Positions 58,058-64,000 of a stretch of DNA of 64,000 nucleotides are shown here, in pieces. The position numbers and the translations under genes are program-made. Where the stretch lies: contig VWZX01008436.1 of NCBI GenBank assembly GCA_013399015.1, positions 471,144-535,143 on the forward strand, in the 5' to 3' direction. Within the stretch, counting starts at the first letter, position 1, and each line of letters opens with the position of its first letter. The stretch is from Galbula dea (lineage: Eukaryota > Chordata > Aves > Piciformes > Galbulidae). The notes under the pieces were generated by a model. That model saw nothing but the letters and a program-made list of their open reading frames with translations. It ran no database searches and was not told the DNA's origin.

Positions 58058-59999
58058 ACACTGCAGTGGTAAACTGAGGCTCATGCCAACCACAGGAACA
58101 TGGGGATAGAAGGCAGCTGGTGGATCTCTGGATGTGTTTTCTTCTAGAAGGGCTACAAAGATGCACATCCTGTCTCTACCTCTAACCAGCTCTTTAACAG
58201 AGTTTGGAAACCTGACTGCCAAGACCCTTAGGCACCAACCAACACCAGTTGGGGTGGTGGAGGCTTCGCTTCTGTTTCTAGGTAGGAATCTCCCCACCTC
58301 ACCCATAAAGGTTTCTCCTGGCTGTCTTCAGAGCAACACCAAACACAAACCCACCAAACACAGCTGTTTTCTGTGATTCCAGCAAAGCCTTGTCTGATCA
58401 CTGGTGGATTTTTTGTCCTCAACCTCTCCACTCACTTTACTAGAGAGGGCAGATAATAGGAAGCTGGAAAGTTCCTTCTCTCACTCCTGGGTCAATGACT
58501 TTTGTCCCTGATTTACCCAATGCCCCAGCAGAGCTCTGGATCAAGGAGACTTAAGCAAGAATGTCAGGACAGGATGTCCCAGGTGCTTAAACATGTGGTG
58601 AAGTGTTTGGCTGAAGCAGAGTTTTCATAAGGATTAGATTTAGTGCAACAAAAGTGAGTAATCCCACACATGGCCCAGGTTTCCCTGGGTTAGATGCTGC
58701 ACCATTGGACCCTGGCCTGAAGAAGTTGCTGTTGGTTTGGAGATGAAGATTTTCAGAATTTAAAAGCATGGAAGTTTCCAAATGTTTAGGGAAAAAATAA
58801 GAGTAATTTTAAAAGCTACAAAAAAATCCTTTCAGGTCCACTTCCAATAAGTCTATATCCAGCTTTACTTTCTCAACCATAATCATCCTTTATGGATTGA
58901 AGTCAAATTTATCTCCTGAGGGTTCTGTTTCTTCCTGTCAGTTACTGAGCCAGCAAAGATCTATGGAGCTACTTCAGAAGCCATAGACAGAAGGGAGCAC
59001 ATCATGCAGTTCCACTGGATGGAAAGCTTGACCTATAACCTGATCCACTCAGCCCAAAGACTATTCCTGTCAAATACAGACCTCTAGGAAAACTCTGCCT
59101 CTGCAGTGATTTGAAGCTGTCTGAAAGGGTAGCCCAAATAGAAGTAGGAGAGCAGTAGCTTGAGTTAGGAAATGAGAGTACCAAGGTGGCACATTTGTAT
59201 CTTTGCACAGTGTTGTCACCTATTCTTTCTCTCCCAGCACCTTCTTGAATGATGGCCAGCAGGTCAAACCCAGCCTGCAGAGCACAAGGAGATAGGAAAC
59301 ACAGATGGAACCAGGAAAGGAACAGCCCCTGATTGTCTAAGATCTGGTACACACACAGCTGAAGGCAAAAGTCCTGAGAAGACACTGACCTTCAAGACAA
59401 TCACACAAGTACAACACAGATAAGAGCTCCTGAGCTCTCATATCTACATTAACTCTTCTCAGCCACTGCTATTTGTCTGCTTTGAATGTCTTCCTGTATC
59501 AGGTTCCCTTCAAAACCAGTTGGGACCTTCTGGTTTTACTTAGTTTAGAGGTTACCTGAGAAGAAAACATTGGGGCAGTCAAGTCAAGCACCCTAATTTT
59601 TGAGAATGTCACTCTTCAGGTTGTTTTTTCTCTTTTCTTTACAGAAGGAGGTAAAGAATCATGAGGCCAAGCTGTCCCTTAGGAAAAAACCCTAGATTCA
59701 AGTGGCCACAACTGTCACATACACTGTCCCAAGGCCAGAACAGGCTGTCCTCATCTGACCCAGGAGCTCAGCTCCTGAGGAACAGTAAATAAAAGGCATT
59801 TTGCACCTTCCCTTCATTGTATGCTCATCACTTCCCTCTGTTAGGAGCAAACCCAGTGTTCCCTGGCAAGAGTTGGCTTCAACCAGGGCTTTGGGTAAAA
59901 TAAACCAGGATCTTGGTCACCTTTTTACACCCTGAGTCCCATGCATAGCTTCTGCCAGCTAACAGCTCTTGGGTACCCACATGGTGCAGACAAGATCAA

Positions 60000-60260
60000 C
60001 TTAGCACAACAATCAAGATTGAGGGATTTGATCAAAGTGAGGAGATAAGAATCACAAAGGCCACCTTTATGACTCTCTTACTGATAAGGTGACAGAGCAG
60101 GGACCAATTGAGATACCAGCATAATTGATAATAACCTTGGAGCTTCTCAGAGCTGTTTAATGAGCCAAGAATCTGGGGAATGCTCTTGCATGGTAGAATT
60201 CCTGCCATGTGCCTAACACAATCTCTACCTCAGGCTGTGAGAGGAAGCATTAGGTTAGTT
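60000..60260. promoter_or_regulatory. Candidate Wnt-responsive enhancer (TCF/LEF and GATA motifs)
   Basis: A palindrome TTTGATCAAAG at 60027-60037 contains the optimal TCF/LEF core on both strands. ACAAAGG (60054-60060) adds a second TCF-like core, and GATA motifs AGATAAG (60043-60049) and TGATAAG (60082-60088) lie close by. The stretch is repeat-free, with further A+T cores (aattgataataaccttgg). Location upstream of WNT3A exon 2 would suit feedback by Wnt signalling; this is inference. Confidence 0.35.
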
Positions 60261-61715
60261 AGATTGGACAGATTGGCCAATAGTAAGCAAAAGGATTACT
60301 TCAGACCCAAATGTTAGGTGCCTGAGATCTTGGCTCCTGGTGCACCCCAGATCCTGGAATACAACATCAGAAAAGTGAAGAAGGAAAAAACCACAACCCA
60401 TCCATCTCTCTTGGATAACTCAGCAAGTGGGAGGCAGTCCAAATTCACTAGGCAAATTTGCTTCTGTGAGGTAGGAACCTGCATGTCACACCTCAGCCTG
60501 GAATCAATCATATTTCAGTAGCTATGGTAAAATATGCAAACAGTGACTTCCAGCTGAGACAAGTTCAGCACAGCTTGGCCAAAGGGGTGGAGGCTCAATT
60601 TTTGACTCACCTCACAGAGCTTCTACTGCTTAAGGACCACGAGGGTCTCTGTGCTTGAGGCATGAAGTTCAGGCCAGACTGGGAGAAGGGCTGGGGAAGA
60701 TCTGTTGGTGTCTTTGGCCACCAGCTGGATGGGAAGTGTGAAGTTCTGCTCCTGAGCTTGTCTCAGCTGGAAAGAGCTCACTGCAGACATAACTCATCCT
60801 GACTCTGTCCTCTGCAGCTCTCTCTCTAAGTCTCATCCCAAGGCATTGGGGAGCAGCATCTGAGGTAACACAGCTGAAAGCCAGTGATCCCTATCAGCTC
60901 TGAGGGAAGACAGATCCTCAGGTGGGGTCAAACAACAGCACTCCTGGACTCTCAGGAAACTAGGACTTGGGTCCTTAGAGGCATTTAGCAGCCAGTTTGT
61001 CTCCAAAGGTACTTCCCCCACTCTGACTGGGGTGACAAAACTCTTCCAGCTGCATGCCTGTGCATTCACACAATGATCTAAGCAGTGATGGCAACTCCAC
61101 AGCTAACAGTACACTGGAACTTCAGCATAGTCTTGGAGACCCAAAAGATGAGCTTGCCAGTTACATGTTCCCTTCTTCTATCAACATCTGGACAAGTCTG
61201 TCACTAAACTCTGACTCTTTGCCCTGTATATATGCATTTCTTTAGCCATTTTGCATGTCCTGTGAGGAACCTCTTCAACACCAGCTCTTGGACTGCAGAA
61301 GTATGCTGGTTGCCCAACTTCTTGGCAGGGTGCTAAAGAGAGAAGTAGCACAGTGCTTAAGTAGTGTTGATCCTGAGAGTCTTTTCACATCTGCTACAGG
61401 CACAGCCCTTTCACACTCTCTAAAACTGGGAATTTTATCATCTCCCATTGAAGGTGTGTCCAAAGGAGGGGAAGATTGAGGTCCTACTCTAGCAAGCAGC
61501 AGGAGATCACTCCTTCACTTCATCTTCACTTAAGAAAAGCTAAAGAAAAGCATTGACCTTTGCTGAGGATCTCTGACAACTCTCATAACACTCTGGAGCT
61601 TCTCAAATGCTCATTTGCAGCTCAGGTAAGACCCATCTCACCCATTGTTAGCCAACTAAACTGCAGATGTCTAATCTCACCTACTCATCCAGCTCCTACT
61701 AGAATTGAAATTGCT

Positions 61716-62200
61716 CCTCATGGCCAACCTAAACCTCCCCTGGCACAACTTGAGGTCATTTCCTCTTATCACTTGTTCCCTGGGAGAAGAGACCAACTCC
61801 CACCTGGCTCCAGCCTCCTCTCAGGGAGCTGCAGAGAGTAAGAAGGTCTCCCCTGAGCCTCCTCTTCTCCAGCCTAACCAAGCCCAGTTCCCTCAGCTGC
61901 TCCTCACAACACTTGTTCTCTAGACCCTTCCCCACCTTCCTTGCCCTTCTCTGGACATACTCCAGCACCTCAGTGTGCTTCTTGGAGTCAGGAGCCCAAA
62001 ACTGAGCCCAGGATTCCAGCTGTGGCCTCTCCAGTGCCCAGGCCAGGAGGGACAATCCCTGCCTTAGCCCTGCTGCCACACTAGTGCTGATCCAAGCCAG
62101 GATGCTGTTGCCCTTCTTGGCCACCTGGGCACTCTGCTGGCTCTTGTTCAGCTGCTGTCAACTAACACTTCCAGGTCCTTTTCCACCAGGCAGCTTTCCA
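61716..62200 (-). mobile_element. CR1 LINE internal/3' fragment, about 485 bp
   Basis: The plus strand reads ccaacctaaacctcccctgg, ctgggagaagagaccaactc, cagcctcctctcagggagct, aaggtctcccctgagcctcc, cccttctctggacatactcc, ggatgctgttgcccttcttg and ccaggtccttttccaccagg. This is the colinear reverse complement of the region just upstream of the CR1 tail. The tail itself is missing. Confidence 0.95.
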
Positions 62201-62369
62201 TAGTGAAAACATGATAATACTTCCATAACTTTAAAACCTCTCCCATACTCTCTGATATTTTAGGGTATCAGGCAAGTTACTTTCCCTGCTATCTAACTGG
62301 TTTCCCCTTTTCTTTCCTTCTCCTAGGTGTGCCCCCTGTGGAACCATTCCTCCTTGCTTTCCTTTCTCA

Positions 62370-62560
62370 TATACACCTGACAAACACTTGAGAGCTCTCA
62401 GCATATCATTATTTGGCCCCAATTAGTACTTGCTAATCTATGTTCATCAACATCAGTCCTTCCAGCCCTCTGGCTCTTTGAACAGCCTCCAGTTTGTCAA
62501 CATCTTGCTGGGATGAAAGACAGGAATCCAGGTGCACTCACTCTGGAACCCTATTACCTT
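62370..62560 (-). mobile_element. Decayed old CR1-type fragment
   Basis: tcagcatatcattatttggc, cccaattagtacttgctaat, gaacagcctccagtttgtca and acatcttgctgggatgaaag resemble the reverse complement of an older CR1 3' region. Matches are partial and the boundaries uncertain. Confidence 0.4.
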
Positions 62561-63339
62561 ATCAACTCCATTCAAGGGCTCCAGTGCATTGGATCATGGG
62601 GCTTCTCCTTTCCCATCCCCTTGGGTTTCACACTCAGGCTGAAGGCTGCATGCCTGTGCATAGCTGATCCCTTCACTTGTGTCTACCTGAAGTTGTGGAT
62701 GTTGACATGGCAACACTTTCCATAAAGGTGGAGGTCGAGGCTCTGCCTCCCTCTGTTTACTCACCAAGGTGATGAGAAGCAAGGTATTGGCACACAATGA
62801 ATGAGCTCAAGTAATTGACAAGTTCCTGCCTGCCAGCAGAGCTCCTGCAAGCATCCATGGGACTGCTCTTAGCCTACACCAACTGGGAGATGTGCAAGCA
62901 TAAGTCCCTTGACATGAGATTAAGCTGGGGTCTCATACAGGTGGTGGTGTGCTGCTGGTGGCTCTTGAGCCACAGCAACTGCATTGCATGAGGTCATCTG
63001 AGGATGATGAATTGTATCCCAAAGGGAGCTTAGTGCTTTGATACCTCACTTGTCTTTAACTGTAGTGCAGCTGCTGTGGGGATAAATTCAGGATTATCCC
63101 ATGTAACACCACAGCTTATCCTGCTAGGTAAAAACTGGTACCTGGCTTTTCTTCTGCAGGAGGAATCAGACACAGATCTAAATCAGTGATGCTGGATGAC
63201 TTCTGAAAGTGAAAAGTATTTCAAATCAACTTAAAACTAGTGACTGGGGCTAGGTTACTAGCTACTGCAAACTGTGGTCTTCCTTCCTTCATCATCACAC
63301 ATCCCCTGGCAAAGTGAACTTCCACTTCCCTGAACATAG

Positions 63340-63402
63340 GTTAACCTCTCCCTTTCCTTCCTTCTTTCTCTCTCTCTCCCTCTCCCTCTCCTCTCCTCCT
63401 GT
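63340..63402. repeat. (CT)n-rich pyrimidine tract
   Basis: tttctctctctctccctctc-type low-complexity run; it gives Ser/Leu-rich or Arg/Glu-rich shadow frames on the two strands. Confidence 0.9.
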
Positions 63403-64000
63403 CTCCATGATCTGTGACTCCCAGCACATCCTGCTACAACCAGGAGCTCCATGGGCAAGCCAGCAGATCTCTCCACTATCACTCCCATTACCAGGACAAA
63501 TGTTGACTGCTGCAGGTGACTTAGAAAACATTATTTTACACAACACCACTTTTAGCTAGAAAACAGATGTTCTGAAGCAAGACTTCTAACAGCTGCTTTT
63601 GGGTAGAAACTGTGTTTGCCTTCTGGAAATTGGCTAGATTTCCCCACTCCCTTAGTTTATGACATTGATTTCTCAGGGTGGAATCCAATTACTTATGCAT
63701 AGGTTTGTTGAGGACCATTTCAGGTGCTTTGCAGTATCCACCTGGCTCCAGCCTGCCTTTCTAAAGCAGATGGACACCTCAGATGACATGAAGCATCCTG
63801 GAATGACACTAAAGGCTTCTGCATACATAACTATATTGAATCTTAGATCTCCTTTCCTAAAATGAAGCAGGCATTGATGCCCATGGTGGAAAAACCTAAA
63901 AGAAAATATCTGCAGCTGAAGCTCAGGAACCAATTCAATTGCTGAAGCATTTCCACATGAAGCACCCTGCACAAGATACCCACACAAGGCTTGCAGATAG

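Larger units (their letters stand above)
39742..64000 (-). other. WNT3A: WNT3A intron 1 (at least 24.3 kb, open at window end)
   Basis: Everything upstream of exon 2 is read as intron 1. A search by eye of the minus strand for the first coding exon (a GYFL-type signal peptide ending SYPIWW with a phase-2 donor) found nothing, so exon 1 and the promoter probably lie beyond 64000. The segment contains CR1 copies, MIR-like fossils, simple repeats and several enhancer-like stretches. An alternative is that part of it is 5' flanking sequence and exon 1 was missed. Confidence 0.7.

Overview
The window is a piece of a vertebrate nuclear genome, almost certainly a bird. The evidence is the large number of CR1 LINE fragments whose 3' ends carry the avian-type signature (a run of G, then ttggactagatgatct, then ccttccaaccc and copies of attctatg), together with short compact repeats and a few very old MIR-like fossils. 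The exact species cannot be read from the sequence.

Only one protein-coding gene is supported: WNT3A on the minus strand. Three of its four coding exons are present and intact. Exon 4 is 8306-8785 (ends in TAG), exon 3 is 11044-11309 and exon 2 is 39500-39741. Their lengths (480, 266 and 242 bp), phases and splice sites fit together and encode residues 25-352 of a 352-residue protein, plus the last base of codon 24. Paralogue-specific residues favour WNT3A over WNT3. The first coding exon (signal peptide) was not found, so intron 1 probably runs past position 64000.

Layout from left to right: 1-120, an assembly gap and a 20-bp minisatellite; 183-520, an A+T-rich stretch that reads on the minus strand like a 3' end; 520-7790, unique sequence with no gene and no CR1; 7798-8305, the probable proximal 3' UTR; 8306-11309, exons 4 and 3 around a 2.26-kb intron; 11310-39499, a 28.2-kb intron 2 rich in CR1 and holding an assembly gap with a false-looking 886-bp duplication; 39500-39741, exon 2; 39742-64000, at least 24.3 kb of intron 1 with CR1, MIR-like fossils and several stretches that look like conserved non-coding enhancers.

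No operon, CRISPR array, phage, RNA gene or new enzymatic system is visible. The parts worth following up are the regulatory candidates around WNT3A, above all a palindromic TCF/LEF-type site near 60.03 kb and motif clusters at 10.2, 21.9, 36.4 and 47.4 kb. Also of interest are a possible long alternative 3' UTR, a CR1 reverse-transcriptase fragment 195 bp from exon 2, ancient amniote repeats, and the duplication artefact.
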